64,000 bases of DNA from assembly GCF_026745355.1 (NCBI RefSeq), contig NC_079208.1, forward strand, positions 19,497,330 through 19,561,329, in the 5' to 3' direction. Positions within the stretch are counted from its first letter, which is position 1, and each line of letters begins with the position of its first letter. This document shows, in pieces, positions 10,201-22,320 of this stretch. The notes beneath the pieces are model-generated. The model searched no databases. It had not been told where the DNA came from and saw only the letters and a program-made list of their open reading frames with translations. Made by a program: the position numbers and the translations under genes. The DNA comes from Beta vulgaris subsp. vulgaris (lineage: Eukaryota; Streptophyta; Magnoliopsida; Caryophyllales; Amaranthaceae).

Positions 10201-12008
10201 TGTAGGTGTGTTTTTATTCGCTTACACGGTGTGAGCGCGAATTTGACTATATCATTGTAAAGGTTTTACTAAAAACGTTTTTGAAGTCACAAACGAGTCT
10301 TTAAAGGAAGACTAATAAACTTATTGGTTATTGGGAAATCTTAGGGAAAACTTTGGGACTTATCCAATGTAGATTTCTCCGTCATCACTCCATTAATGGT
10401 CAATGAACCATGGATTGAGTTCGGGGTGAGGGTACAAATATAATCATGAATAAATTCTCCCATCAATGGCCTCTACATAAGATCAATTAATGTCAATAAA
10501 CATCTAAGCAACGTTATAATGCAATGTATGATTAATCTATGTCAATTTATTAAACAAAGAAAATACTAATTTTTGGTAACATGTTATTATGCAATCAAAT
10601 TACTGAGATCGTAACAAGTTGTCCAAATTATCTGAATTTAATGTTTGAAAAAATATTTGGGTCTTTGATTAGCAATAATAATCGTGTGAGGTGATGAACA
10701 CATCAAAACATAGGATCATGCATAGAAAAAATAAAGAAAGTCAATAAAAAGAGAAGATTTAGGATTAGAATGTACATAATAGTGTTATTCCCTTTGAGAT
10801 CTACATTGTGACAAGTAAATTGTTAGTAAAAAAAGGAATTAAATTGGAATTGCCCCTTACGAGTCACACCTTTGTCACCTAGGTCTTGTATTACGGCTTG
10901 CAAGATGAGCAATCTTGAAGCTTGAAATAAGAAATTCGAAGGTATGAATGTATTTGAATGTATTAAAATGGGTTTGAAAATGATTTTGAGTATACGAGAG
11001 TATGTGTATAAGTCGTTGGAAAGTGTTGTGAAAAGTCGTTCGAAGAAACGAGGTATTTATAGGCAAAGGAAAGTCGTCCGTAGACCTGACAACCAGACCA
11101 ATCGGATCGGATTCGGACCAGATCATTTCAGATCGAACAATTTTCGAATAAAGTTATATTCGGACCAAACTGTACCATTTCGAATCGGACCGACATTCAG
11201 ATTATGTTTCGGATCATCATCGGATTGGGATGCTTTTCGGATCGGACCGTTTTGGATCGGATGGTGGATTGTCTCATCTTTATTATGTATGGAGTTGTTA
11301 CTACTTTGGTCTAATGGTTTCTTTCACTATGAGCTTTTGTTATGTATATATGGAATTGCCACTCTTCGAGCTTTCTAAAGCTATACATAACATATTTGCA
11401 TAGTCAGAACTTATGCCAAAGAGTACTTGTCATAATCGGGTATTTAAAACAGGTCAATTTCGGGTACTTCGAATCAAAGCACAATGGAAGCCAATAATTT
11501 CTTATTGCTTTCCGGTTACCTTTGCATCGAATTGATTTCGGATTGGGCAAAGATCATATTGGATCATTCGAATTCCGGATGAGTTTCGGATCAAGATTAT
11601 TTCGGACCAAATTCAGACTGGACCAGATCATTTCGGATTCGGGCCAAGGTTTGGACCGTCTGGTTCGGACCACAGATCGAATATTTCGGACCGGATTTTC
11701 GGATCAGGACCGACTTTGCCAGGTTTAAGCGCACAACAAGTGCTTCACGCACACTTGCTTTTTTCCCGATTTTATTTTCTTGTTATAAGATTCTTTTTTT
11801 TATCCTTTGATAAAACTTCCTTTGAAATCCGAAATTAACTATCTTTAGAAACAAGAATCTGATTTTCGAAATATCCTTTAAAAAATTAATTATCAGGAAT
11901 AATTAATATTAAAATATTAAAAATATAATTAATTATCAGGAATAATCAATTGGGATTTAAAATTTGGCTTGGATTGTTTTTAACCAATAAATAGACTTTA
12001 TATTTTCA
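10201..12008 (-). repeat. LTR-like repeat, copy 1 (inverted relative to 24735-25940)
   Basis: The reverse complement matches 24735-25940 in order. Shared parts are the AT-rich start with TTCCTGATAATTAATTAT, a TATA-containing promoter-like segment (TTTATAG beside AACGAGG), leader sequence, a region with CAATGTAGATTTCTCC, and an end CACCTACA (CGCCTACA in copy 2). It starts TGAA and ends TACA on the minus strand, which would fit an LTR. The extra length comes from the insert at 11081-11727. No target-site duplication was seen. Confidence 0.45.
11081..11727. mobile_element. hAT-like MITE with repeated TCGGAT/CGGACC words
   Basis: The termini TAGACCTGACAA and, reverse-complemented, TAAACCTGGCAA form an imperfect inverted repeat of the hAT type (compare TAGGGCTGGCAA at 34387). 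The interior is full of TTCGGATC and TCGGACC words in both orientations. The sister repeat at 24735-25940 lacks this block, which supports an insertion. The 8-bp flanks do not match, so the duplication has decayed or the edges are off by a few bases. Confidence 0.5.
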
Positions 12009-12087
12009 AAATGCTTCTAGGTTAAGCTTGTTCATTTGCTCTTTCTTTGGACCGAATCAATTTGGACGACGGTATATTTCATTATTG

Positions 12088-13593
12088 CACTAGTAGAATA
12101 AATGCTTATTGTTGCGGTCATTTAGTGGCCTATTACGGCAATTTTGGCCGCGCATCAATTAAAGGCGTAACAATAGGTAATTATCCTATTGTTGCGATTT
12201 TAGACCACATCAATAGGCCACGCTATTATTGCGCTTCCTAACAAAACCGCCGCAATAGGTTTATTTTTTATAAAACAAATACAACGTATTGCTGCCGTTT
12301 CTAGGAACCGCAGCAATAGGTTTGACTTATTGTTGCGGTTATCGACCAAAACCGCAGCAATAGGTCCTGGTAAAGATTTTTTTTTTTTGCATTTCGCAAT
12401 TAAATTTGAAAGATTAAAATCAAGCAAATAACCTATCCACTATCCACCAAATTCGCAGGCAAACTGAAGATGAAATAACTGATGAATCTCATTAATATAT
12501 AAAGGTAAAAAAATCTAGTTACATAAATAATACAAAAGATCAAAAAGTAAAATGAAAAAGCAAAAATAAAAAAACAACAGTTACAACTAAATGACTAGCT
12601 ACAAAAAATATATTAAGAAACATAAAAAACTAATTAAAAAAAAAAAAAAATCTACCAACAGATCTAAAAAATACTAATTACAAAAAAAAAAACTGAAATT
12701 TTTTTTAAAAAAAAAACCTAAAATGAAAATGAGAATAAAATCTACCAACAGATCTAGAAAAAACGAAAAAATCCTAAAAAACATCTATCAATAGATCTTA
12801 AAAAAACGAAAAAAACAAAAAAAAAGGGAAAAAAAATATATGGGGATGAAACGAAAATGGAGGTATTTTGCTTTGTCGAAGGTCGAAAATAGAGGCCGAG
12901 TTGCTGGTTTTGCGCTCGCCATGGTGAGGATGAAAGAGAGGGAGAAGAAACGGTTCATTGCAGAAACGGTGCGGTGAGTCATGGTCGATTGATCTGGTGG
13001 TTTCGCCGTGGTCTATTGAAGAAAAGGTGCGGTGCGCCATGGTGGTTTCACCATGGTCGAAGGATGAAGCGCCAACGACCGGCGAGGACAAAAGGGAGAG
13101 GTGTTGCTTCGATGGATGGAGCGTGTTGCTTCGACCGTCGACGAAGGACTGAGAAGGGTGACGGTTAGGGTGAAGGGTGAAGGTGAGGGAGCTGAGGATG
13201 AACTTGAAGTTGAGGGTGAAGGGAGAGGAGAACACCGTGTGAAGTGAGTGACGAAATAAAAAAAAAACCCTAGCTGATTGACATGCTTTTTATACTTTTT
13301 TTAAATATTTTTTAATGATATTGCTGCAGTTTATGACAAGAACTGCAGCAATATATTAAAATATTATTTTAATATTGTTGCGGTTCTTGACAAAAACCAC
13401 ATCAATGTGTCTGGTCAAATGTCAAATATTTTACAAAAATTTTCCTATTGATACCATATTGCTGCGGTTTTAGGCCGAAACTGCAACAATATCTTTATTT
13501 TATATTTTACTTTTTCCTTTTACGTGATATGTTGTTGCGTATGCGTAAAACCGCAATATTATACCGCACCAATAAGCAATTATTCTACTAGTA
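12088..13593. mobile_element. Non-autonomous CACTA element, 1.5 kb
   Basis: The left end is CACTAGTAGAATAA. The right end, reverse-complemented, is TACTAGTAGAATAA (first base mutated). The 3-bp target-site duplication TTG lies at 12085-12087 and 13594-13596. Subterminal repeats TTGTTGCGGT and GCCGCAATAGG occur in both flanks (12100-12365 and 13315-13575). The middle is A-rich (12480-12840), followed by a GC-richer block (12850-13250). A minus-strand frame there (13235-12798) repeats an SIDHGETT-like word. No transposase is encoded. The GC-richer block might be captured host leader DNA, but I cannot identify a source. Confidence 0.8.
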
Positions 13594-13596
13594 TTG

Positions 13597-14367
13597 GGTA
13601 CTCAATGAGGAGACACCACTAACCCTTGCCCGTTTCTTTTACTCTCTCCCAAATCCCCCTCTCTATTCTCTTCTTCATTTGGGTTTCCTCGTTCCTTGCT
13701 TTCCATTCGCTTCCCATGAGGGCCTTCTTCTTCTCCTCTAAACACTCTCACTCTCTCTTCTTCTTCCCCATTTGGCTCCTGCTTCGAACTCACATTGATG
13801 TTAGTAGCCAATGGGTTCTAGCGCTCCTAAGCCGAGGTCTTCAAATTGTGATTTATTAGATTTTGTGAAATTGTTCGAACTTTCTATCTCTACTCCTTCA
13901 TCTTCATCTTCTTCACTCATCACCACAATCGCTCTAATTTTCCCTCTATCCTAGGGTTTCAGGTGAAGTGTTTAGGGTTCGTTAAGTTAAATCAAGAGGA
14001 AATCAGGGTCTAGTTGTTCGATTTTCAAAAGAAAGTCAAATGTTCGATTTTTTGGTAATTGCTTATGTGTTTATTATATTTAGTTCTTATTTCTTCTTTT
14101 TGGTCTTGTTTCTTCTATTTTGTTTTCAGATCTAAGTTTATTTCGTTAATTTTTCATTCGGCTCAATGCTTTTGGCATGGTTGTCATAAGTGCTGGTTTT
14201 TTTGTGAGATTTTAGGGTTAGGTTGAGCACAAGGAAATGGTGTCGAAGGAGCCAATGAGCAATTATTGACAGAAGAGTAGAGGGAGATGATGAAGATAGT
14301 TTCCATGAATGTAGAGAAGGGTGAGTATAATTTTGTTCGCGATGCTTTTATAGGAATTTGAATGAAT
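13597..14367 (+). other. Possible host or captured gene fragment
   Basis: A CT-rich leader-like stretch (13597-13810) is followed by a small frame from ATG 13811 (MGSSAPKPRSS, 48 codons to a stop). Around 14233-14323 a frame reads AQGNGVEGANEQLLTEE, then an in-frame TAG, then REMMKIVSMNVEK, ending at a donor-like AAGGGTGAGT. This looks like exon sequence of an unidentified gene with a nonsense mutation. The CACTA at 14368 sits just beyond the donor-like site, in what would be an intron. I do not recognise the product. It may equally be chance. Confidence 0.25.
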
Positions 14368-16082
14368 CACTAGTGGAAAAAATCTTATATGTCACAACAC
14401 AACCGATCCGGTTGTAACAAAACTGGATCCGTAAATAATCTATTTTTTGGGAGGCAAAACACAAAAATTCACTGATCCGGTTCTTTAGTGAACCGAATGT
14501 GTTAACTGAAAATTGATCTGGTTTTCTGTTAACTGATCCAGTTCACTAAACCGAATCAATTTAGGCTTGATGCTACTATAAAACCACGACCCATTAACTC
14601 CCTCACTCGGTCACTCCCTCTCTCCCTAACTCAAACCCTAACTCTCTCACTCCTACTCAAACCCTAACTCCCTCACTTTCTCTCATTCATCTTCCGATCT
14701 CATCCTCCCTCCTTACACGTCTCTCAAACCCCACCCCCTAATAAACTCTAATTCCCCTCCCTCACCACGACGACGTCTTATGATCTTCTCCTCCCTTACC
14801 ACGACAACGTCTCCTCCCTCTTTGCTTTGTCGCCACTCTCACTCGCCATCACTCATCTCTCCATCTTTGTCGCCACTCTCACTCGCCACCAAAGTTGAAG
14901 ATTTGAAGACGTTGCTGGAGTTCTCTCGTCGTCGTTCACCCAAAAAAGTTTAAGGCTGACGATCTGGTCGTCGCTCACCCATGAAGGTTAAAGACGCGTA
15001 AATCTTTCACCCTCCGAAGTTGCAAGTCTGAAGATTCATTGTCTCTCACCCACAAAACTTTGCTGTTTTTGGATCTCTAATTTTGTGCTTGTAATTGCTT
15101 TAGTTAGATCTTTCAAGTCTATAATGTCGTGTTTTATAATTACTCATTTTAATTCATTTTCATTCTTTAGTTGCTCATATCAGTCGTTGCTTTGTAATTC
15201 GATTATTCAGAATTATTTATTTTCATTATTTGTGGTCCGATTTGTGTGCTCATACCAAAGTTGAAGTCTTTGTTTTTCATTGCTTTTTAATTTCTTGCTT
15301 TAATTTATCATTTTTTCTTTATGTCTATCATTTTTTCTTTCATTTTTTAATGTGTATTGTGTTGCTTTCTAATACGTTATGGATGTTGCTGCCGTTTTTA
15401 TTTAACGCGTCAATTTATCTGTAACATCCTGAATTCTCCCGACCAACTTACATAGGATTAAGCACAGCGAAAGAGGATCTAAATTACCATCACACTCACC
15501 GAACCACATTGGAGTGTGGAACTCAATTCCTAATTCTATTCAATCTAAATTACAACACGATCTTGATTGTCAAACCTTGTTTTAATAAATTTCTATAGAA
15601 AATCCGACAGAATTTCCGTTGAAAATAGGACAACTCTAAGGCGAGAAATAATATGAACCTGTTACAATTTAAATTTATAAAATATTTCCAAATCCCAACA
15701 ACCTCAACGCTTTCGCAGAGCAATAACCAACAGAGAATCAGGAGCACTAGCTAGCGACTCTTAAATGGAGAATTATCTTATAGCTCATTTAATTGCTAAC
15801 TATTACCACGTCGAACGTCCTCACTTTGATAACAACTATAACAACGCTCCAGCTCGTATTAGCTTCAACTTGTAAAATTTTAACTTACAGCTTTAACCTA
15901 AAACATTTAGGATATTACCACCCACCAAATGACAGGCCACATATTTGACAAAATGACATACACACATCAGCAAAGCTAAGTACTAAACCCGTAAAATAAG
16001 CTTAACACATGCTTTGGTGGTTTTTACATGAAAATGACTCAACAGTATAGTCACACTGTCACAACATGTATCACATCAACTA

Positions 16083-16900
16083 GTGTTGCCCACACACTTA
16101 TTATATCTCTATCTGATTATTTCTTTTCTACTACACCATCATTCACATAACAACAAATGCAACAAGACAACTTCATACAATCTCTCTCTCAACCTCACAC
16201 GCTCTCCCTTCTTCAATTCTCTCTCTCATCCAAACCCTCAACCGTTTTTCAAACCCTATCTCTCCTCTCGTCCTCTCACCTCTCACCTCTAACCTCTCAC
16301 ATGTTCCCTCTTCGTTTGCCGTTCAAACCTCACCAACGTCGTTGTCGTTCACCTCCCACCAACGTCGTCGTCGTCCACCTCCCACCGACGTCGTCGTCGT
16401 TCACCGCCCACCGACGTCGGCATCTTCACCTCCCAAGCTCTCACCAACGTCGTCGTCTCCACCTCTCATTCTCTCACCAACGTTGTTGTCTTCACCTCTC
16501 ACCGACGTCGTCGTCTTCAAACCCTCTCACCAATGTCGTCTTCTTCGTCATTCACCAAGCCGTTCGCTCGTTCGCGGTCGTCGATCGTCGTTCGCAGTCG
16601 TCGATCCTCGTTCGCGGTCGTCTCCTTCGCGTCGTCAGTCATCGTTCACTTTAGTTTCAAGATTTGTTTTGTTGTTTACCTTTTTCTCTATTTTTTTTTT
16701 TGTTTTTTTCGTTTTTTTGTTTTTAGAATTTTCTGTTTTATTTGGTTTTTATTTTCCTTTTTTTCATTTCTTAAGTTTTGTTTGTGGCTAGATTTCTTTT
16801 TTATTTTCAGCTTTTTATTTTTTTAGTATTATTTGATTTTATTAGTCATTTATTGGTAATTGTTTTTTAAATTTTGCTTTTCTATTTTACATTTTATTCT
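16083..16900. repeat. CT/GTC-rich low-complexity block in the giant LTR
   Basis: CT-rich sequence (16180-16320) is followed by imperfect GTCGTCGTC/CACCGACGTCG repeats (16330-16640) and a T-rich tail. The open Ser/Arg-rich frames here are products of the simple repeat. The block is not seen in the related shorter LTRs and may be a nested insertion or an expanded leader. Confidence 0.5.
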
Positions 16901-16906
16901 TATCGG

Positions 16907-17120
16907 GATTCCTTATCGGGAATCCAATAACAGGATACGATTCCTTATCGGGACTCCAACATCAGTATAACTTACCATGATATGCTTCCTTATCAGGAAG
17001 CCAGTATTGATATTCATATTCAAATACTGAATAAACATTCATTACTTACCTGATACGATTCCTTATCAGGAATCCAATATTGAAACAACTTACCATGATA
17101 TGATTCCTTATCGGAAATCC
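16907..17120. repeat. Hairpin minisatellite in the giant LTR, five units
   Basis: Units start near 16907, 16939, 16984, 17057 and 17102. Each contains an inverted repeat such as GATTCC-TTATCGG-GAATC. In the third unit both arms change together (GCTTCC and GGAAGC). Confidence 0.75.
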
Positions 17121-19588
17121 AATATCAAAATAACTTTCACACTTTGAGATAACATTCTTTTTAACCAAGGGGAAGAGAATGCGGCGGAGGAGACAAAGCT
17201 TACACTGGGACAGTGGGGGTCGTCGCCCAACCATTCACTTTACTTTTGGCCAATAACCGCGACTAGTCCGGTGTACATTTTGCTGCTGATTCCATCAACC
17301 ATCCACAAGTTTCACATTACCTGATATATCGCCCGGTTATCGTCCCACAGAGCAATCGGTAGGTTTTTTTGTGGGGACTCCCCCCAAGGTTCACAGTCCA
17401 TGGAGGTATTGTTCATGTCACTTCATCCGTCGACTCAGACAATGCTACTATTCCCCTTTAGATCACTTTCCATTATCATTCATATTTTAGTAAGATCATT
17501 CTTGATTCTTAACAAATTTGTATAACAAACCAAACCAGAAAACTAACTTAGAGAACCAAAATCGCTTAACATAGCATACTTACAAGTATTCTAGGCCGAT
17601 ACATATATACTTTGTAGACCACACTAACTTGTAAACAATCATACTTGATAAACACCAACAACAATGATAAAAGGTCTCTGTTAGAATTAACTAACGAGAT
17701 TTACTAAATTACATAAGCACAACTCGTATTCTTGCTTATATATAGTTTATACTCTTTTATATTTCATGGTTATTAATCGACATTTATCTCAATATTGATA
17801 ACAACTGTCATCAAGTAACAACAGCAATTACAACAAGTCTCATGTTTAGAATTAACTAAGGAGAGTCGGCGTAGATTCCACAATTCGAGATTCATGAAAC
17901 ATAAAGGTTGATAAGACTTAATCAATTATGAACCATGTTATCTCGTAAGTCCAATCCCAATTTCCATTATAAATGTCAACCATTAATGAATCATAATCCT
18001 AATTAGTAGAGCGAGTCAACCTCATTTCTAATTAGAAGTCATCTAAACATGTAGCTGGAGCTTCTTTAGAGTATTTCTTGGACTTACACTTCCTTAAGTA
18101 ATATGAGGTATTAACCTACTTTTGGTGACTACTAATTACACAATAGAGCAACCTGACTACATTATTCCATATACCAATATCAAAGTGAAATCTCATTTTA
18201 CACAACCTAGGTAACTAAGTCCATAATTAATTAACTAATAACCCATACTCAACATATTATTAGCCGTTATTGATTACTCCTTCCTAAAGTTATTTCCAGC
18301 ACCAACAAGGTCACATCCTTCATTTAAAAGCCAATCAAAGTGAATCTCTTACAAGTTAACTTTGAGTAACTCAAATCTTAATCATTTAACAAAGAAGTGG
18401 GTAATGTCTTACTTTATAACCAACATGAAAATAGTTTACTGAACTATTAGCTTTGTTTACTAAGTATTACGGAAAGAATTTAGATATCTTATTTCCATTT
18501 TAGTAAACTCTAACTAGTGTTCTAACTTTACTATATTAAGTTGTTTATAGGTTATTCTTTCGTCACATGAACTCGGATATATTCACAAATAGACCTCGCA
18601 GTGGAGTTGCCATCTAACAATCTTGATATCATCAACACTTAATTAATCCCTTTTCTTACTTTACTTAACCAAACTGACATAACCAATTCATTTTTAGAGT
18701 TAAGGTAAACAGTTCTCAACTAATTAACATATACATGTATAACTTCTTAATTACAATACTCTTCGTTTATAATTAACAATGAACTCGACCTACTACTCTA
18801 ATAAGTGATAACATGAATACGGTTTAAGGGTTAACCATTTTCTATCGACATGAGAATCAAGAAAGACAAATGGCCTCTTACCTAAGTCATAACATTTCAA
18901 ATTTTTAATGTTAACTAATAATAAGTATTTCTCATCTAGCTTAATTATATAAAACTAACTCAGTGACTTTTCTTAAATAAGAATCCTTCATGATGAGTCT
19001 AATTACAACTCCTTGAATCGGTGGCAACAAAACTAACATATTCACTTCCCATATGACTTCGTCTATCTCCAAATAACTCTTTAACTCCATAACTCGATCT
19101 TGTGATTTCACCTCAATGATTTCAATTAATATTTATTAAATAAACTAATCCAACCAACTTTTTTGATATAAACCATTATACTAATCTAAATTACCACCTC
19201 ATCGAAGAAATAATTCAATTAGATAACTCACTATTCAACATAGCTAGAATACAACTTCCATTAATCAGACTAAGGTAATAACTTTATTAAACTATAAACA
19301 TATAATCAAAACTTTATTCCAAAATCCAAGGAAAGACTAACTAAGCTCATCACTCATCTAAAACAACTACTTCAATTTGAATTTACCACTAACCATAATA
19401 ATTCAATAGCAATCCATTCATATAAACAACAAAATTCGACATCATTCTATTAAATTCATAATTCAATAATCATAAATCAGTTAACACAACTTCTTCCAAT
19501 CAACCATAATTTCATAATCAAATTTGCCACTCTTGTTCAAGACTTTAAATATAATACACCCTAAAGAAAAATAGAAATAGGAGAGGTA
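17121..19588. other. AT-rich body of the giant LTR, no gene
   Basis: No convincing ORF, RNA gene or further mobile element is visible. This is AT-rich LTR sequence, with one GC-richer patch (17160-17420) resembling a region at 1430-1590 of the LTR at 881-3236. Confidence 0.6.
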
Positions 19589-20271
19589 GAGCATGAGCAA
19601 TGGGGTTGGTTTTGGTTGGTCTAGCAAAAAGTAAAGCTAGCTTTACTTAGTTTTACTATTGGAGCAATTGGTCCTTGGAGTTGGTTGGTCTGGATTTCTA
19701 GACCAACTATACCTTGGATGGTGTGCATAGCAACGAATGGGATGATGCCATATGAATAAATATTGCTATATTGTTACTGTTTTTTTTTTTTTACAAGATT
19801 GCTTTTTTGTTTTAAAGTAAATAAAATCAGCTTATAAATTTTTTTAAAAAAATTACATTACAACTATAAAAAAAATTATCGATAAATTGAGCCTAAATTT
19901 GATATATTTTATTTACCATATTTTTTCACAACCTACTTTTCTTTCTACTAACTTTCTCGTACCTAGAATTATTCAAAATATATATTAATTAATTAATATA
20001 TCACTAATTAAAACATGAATAAATTTATCTATTCTATATAAGAATAATAACGTTTTCGATAGGAAAGAGAGTATAAAATGGAGAACACCAAAAGTAAGAG
20101 AGAGAATTAGAAAAGCCAAGTAGAACTAGTCTCGCCATTGTGAGAAAAAAAAAAGATGAGTTGGTGGGAAGTTAGTGGGATATGATGGGTAAGAAGGAGG
20201 AAAGGAGAGAGAATGGAAAAAATACAAAGACCAACAAAAACCCACCCACCCATTGTCCATTGTACATGCTC
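19589..20271. mobile_element. MITE with GAGCATG...CAATGGG termini
   Basis: The left end is GAGCATGAGCAATGGGG. The right end, reverse-complemented, is GAGCATGTACAATGGAC. Flanks are GTA and TTA, compatible with a decayed 3-bp TWA duplication as in PIF/Harbinger-type MITEs, whose ends commonly read GAGCATNNNCAATGG. The interior is AT-rich and non-coding. Confidence 0.55.
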
Positions 20272-21056
20272 TTAGTACCAACTGACAGCAACACAAGAAG
20301 CGGAAGAACGCAACAATAATCACCGGCACGAGGCGGCGGCAGACGAGGCACAACAACGTAGGCGAAGAGGGAAGGAGAACACGAGCATGGAGGAGCGCAG
20401 TGGCAACAGCAACAATAACCACACATCAACCACAACCGGAGGAAAAAGAAGAACGGCGGCGGCGAGGAGTGAGGCAGACCACCAACAACTGATAAGGGTT
20501 AAACGGTGCATCAACACTGTCGACCAATGACCATCACAGCAGCAAAAAGCGAATGGAGAGAAAGAAGAGCAGCGTCAAGTCACCGCCGAGCTGAACTAGT
20601 GTCGGTGAAGCGCAGGCATAGCCGCGAGGGAAGTGATGGAGAAAGAGAGAGATCGGGAGGGTCAAGTGTTTCACGGGTGAGTGAGCATTGTGGAGTGAGA
20701 AAGGGAAAATGGTGGGAGGTTTTTGGGGGTCTCATCGGGGGTGAGGGGTTTAGAAGACCCGAGAAGGAGAAAGAAAACATTAAGGGGTGGGTTTTGGTTT
20801 ACCATTAAACCAACAAAGGGTGGGTAGGGATTTGGGTTTCTTCGGCTTATAGACCGACAAAGGCTGACAAAAGAATGGGAACCAACCCAAATCGATAAAA
20901 CGCAACAGTTCAGTTTCTTATTTTGAGTAAATACTACTCAATAAATTCTTTAGATAACTAAAACCCAAAATGCATAATAATAACTTCATAAAATTAATTA
21001 AATAAATATACTACAGCACCCAAATAAAAAATCATATTCCAAATTCAAATAAAATA
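20272..21056 (-). other. Promoter and leader part of the giant LTR
   Basis: Read on the minus strand this holds the TTTGTCGGT word (about 20860), then AAACCCAAATCCC-type leader and CT/GC-rich sequence (20280-20760) comparable to leaders of the LTRs at 7802 and 26576. Open frames at 20126-20808 are in this leader and are not credible genes. Confidence 0.5.
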
Positions 21057-21276
21057 CTTCCTCCGTTTTTTATTAGATGTTATACTTTTCAAATCACGGA
21101 CTCCTAGGTAATTTTTGGAGAAGAGAGAGATAGAGAGAATGAAAAACAAAAGGGTCCCATGTGAACATGTGATAGAAGAGAGATAGAGAGAAGTTATTAC
21201 CCAAAATAAAAGTGTAACATCTAATTTAAAACTTTCTAAAATAGAAAGTGTAACATCTGAAAAGAAATAGAGGAAG
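21057..21276. mobile_element. Stowaway-type MITE
   Basis: The 220-bp element begins CTTCCTCCGTTTTTTATTAG and ends with the matching inverted sequence (AGATGTTACACTTTC reverse-complemented). It is flanked by TA at 21055-21056 and 21277-21278. The CTYCCTCCGT terminus and TA target are characteristic of Tc1/mariner-derived Stowaway MITEs. Confidence 0.8.
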
Positions 21277-21743
21277 TATAAAAATTAGATGCATAATTAA
21301 CTTAATAAATATAAATAGCATTTTAATAAAGTCTTTTAAAACAAAGCCTGTTACATTATCATTTATTCTTTCCATTTTTTAATGCGTAATTGTATTCTTT
21401 TCTAATTCATTCTAGATGTTGCTGTTGTTTTTAGTAGCAGACATGCAGTTCTACAATTACCCATTCATTTTGTTGTGATTTTTAATTTGTTGCTGCATCA
21501 AACCTACAGTTTATTTAGTATCGTATGCAGACCAACTGATCTAGTTTGTGTGTGAAAATCGGATTGGTCAGTACCTAATATGTCTTCACCTAAAACTGGA
21601 TCAGTTAGTGAGTAACTGATCCAGTTTTCAACCGGCACAATTGATTTTTGTCAACCGCTCCTAGTCCAACTGCTTCCGACCCAAAATGGGATTTGTAACA
21701 CCTATCTTGACCGAAGCGGTTGAACTTTTTCCCACTAGTGAAT

Positions 21744-22320
21744 TGGATGTCCTAGCTAAGAATCTATGCAAGGGAATTGTGTTAGAGAGGAATGTGATGT
21801 CATTTATGTCAACTACAATTTCCCAAAATGATTGTGCTTTTGAATTCAATCGCTTTTAACTAAGGAGAACTCTTGTCTCTTCAATTCATGGTCATGATTT
21901 TTATCTCTGCCCTGTTTGATTCGGTTGCTTAGAAGTTAGAACTCCAATTTGTTGTGTGGTTTTTAGTTTTTATCTGCAGGTGAATGGATTTTCCATTGGC
22001 AGTAGAGTAGTGGATGGAAATGGTGTTTTGAGTAAATGGTGCAAACGTTTTAGTAGATGAGCAAGAAAGATTTGTTAGTGATTAAAATGGATAACAAGCT
22101 TGATGAGGTATCTCCAGCAACTAATCTAATAACTTATCCATCTTATGAAATTACCCTTCCCTTTCCTTAGTAGTATGATTAGGTCTAGCTGCCAAACTTA
22201 TATGCCCCTCATGATTGCTTTAAAGAGATTTAGCAGGCTACTCATTCTAACAAGATGAATCTTTCTTTTAGGGAATACATTTCCTTAGCTACTCCAAAGT
22301 TAAGCGTGTTTGGCTGAGAG
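21744..22320 (+). other. Possible continuation of the host gene fragment
   Basis: One frame from 21744 reads LDVLAKNLCKGIVLERNV and on to FEFNRF before a stop at 21858. A TTTTTATCTGCAG acceptor-like site at 21968-21980 precedes another short frame. With the fragment at 13597-14367 this may be one gene interrupted by the CACTA, but no protein family is recognised. Confidence 0.22.

Larger units (their letters stand above)
15420..21355 (-). mobile_element. Giant solo LTR (5.9 kb), Tekay-like
   Basis: On the minus strand it starts TGTAACAGGC at 21355 and ends GGATGTTACA at 15420, flanked by the perfect 5-bp duplication TTATC (15415-15419 and 21356-21360). There is no PBS, polypurine tract or pol, so it is a solo LTR or a single-LTR derivative. 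It shares with other LTRs here CTTTCGCTGTG near the 3' end (15463-15473), the AGCTTTGCTGA motif (about 15967) and a TTTGTCGGT promoter-side word (near 20860). Nested insertions (19589-20271, 21057-21276 and perhaps 16083-16830) explain part of its length, but at least about 4.3 kb is intrinsic. Confidence 0.8.
14368..21740. mobile_element. CACTA element split by a 5.9-kb LTR
   Basis: Termini are CACTAGTGGAAAAAATC at 14368 and its counterpart (CACTAGTGGGAAAAAGTT reverse-complemented) ending at 21740. The 3-bp target-site duplication AAT lies at 14365-14367 and 21741-21743. Subterminal repeats with CTGATCCGGTT and AACTGGATC words fill 14400-14570 and 21530-21690. Removing the nested LTR (15420-21355 plus one TTATC) leaves about 1.4 kb without transposase, so the element is non-autonomous. 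Segment 14580-15000 is CT-rich leader-like DNA. Confidence 0.82.

Noticed and set aside
11073..11735. hAT target-site duplication for the TCGGAT-rich insert
   Set aside because: The 8-bp flanks GTCGTCCG and AGCGCACA do not match. The element was kept on termini and empty-site evidence only.
16157..16826. Ser/Arg/Pro-rich frames in three phases
   Set aside because: Simple GTC/CAC repeats give open frames in several phases. There is no domain or codon bias.
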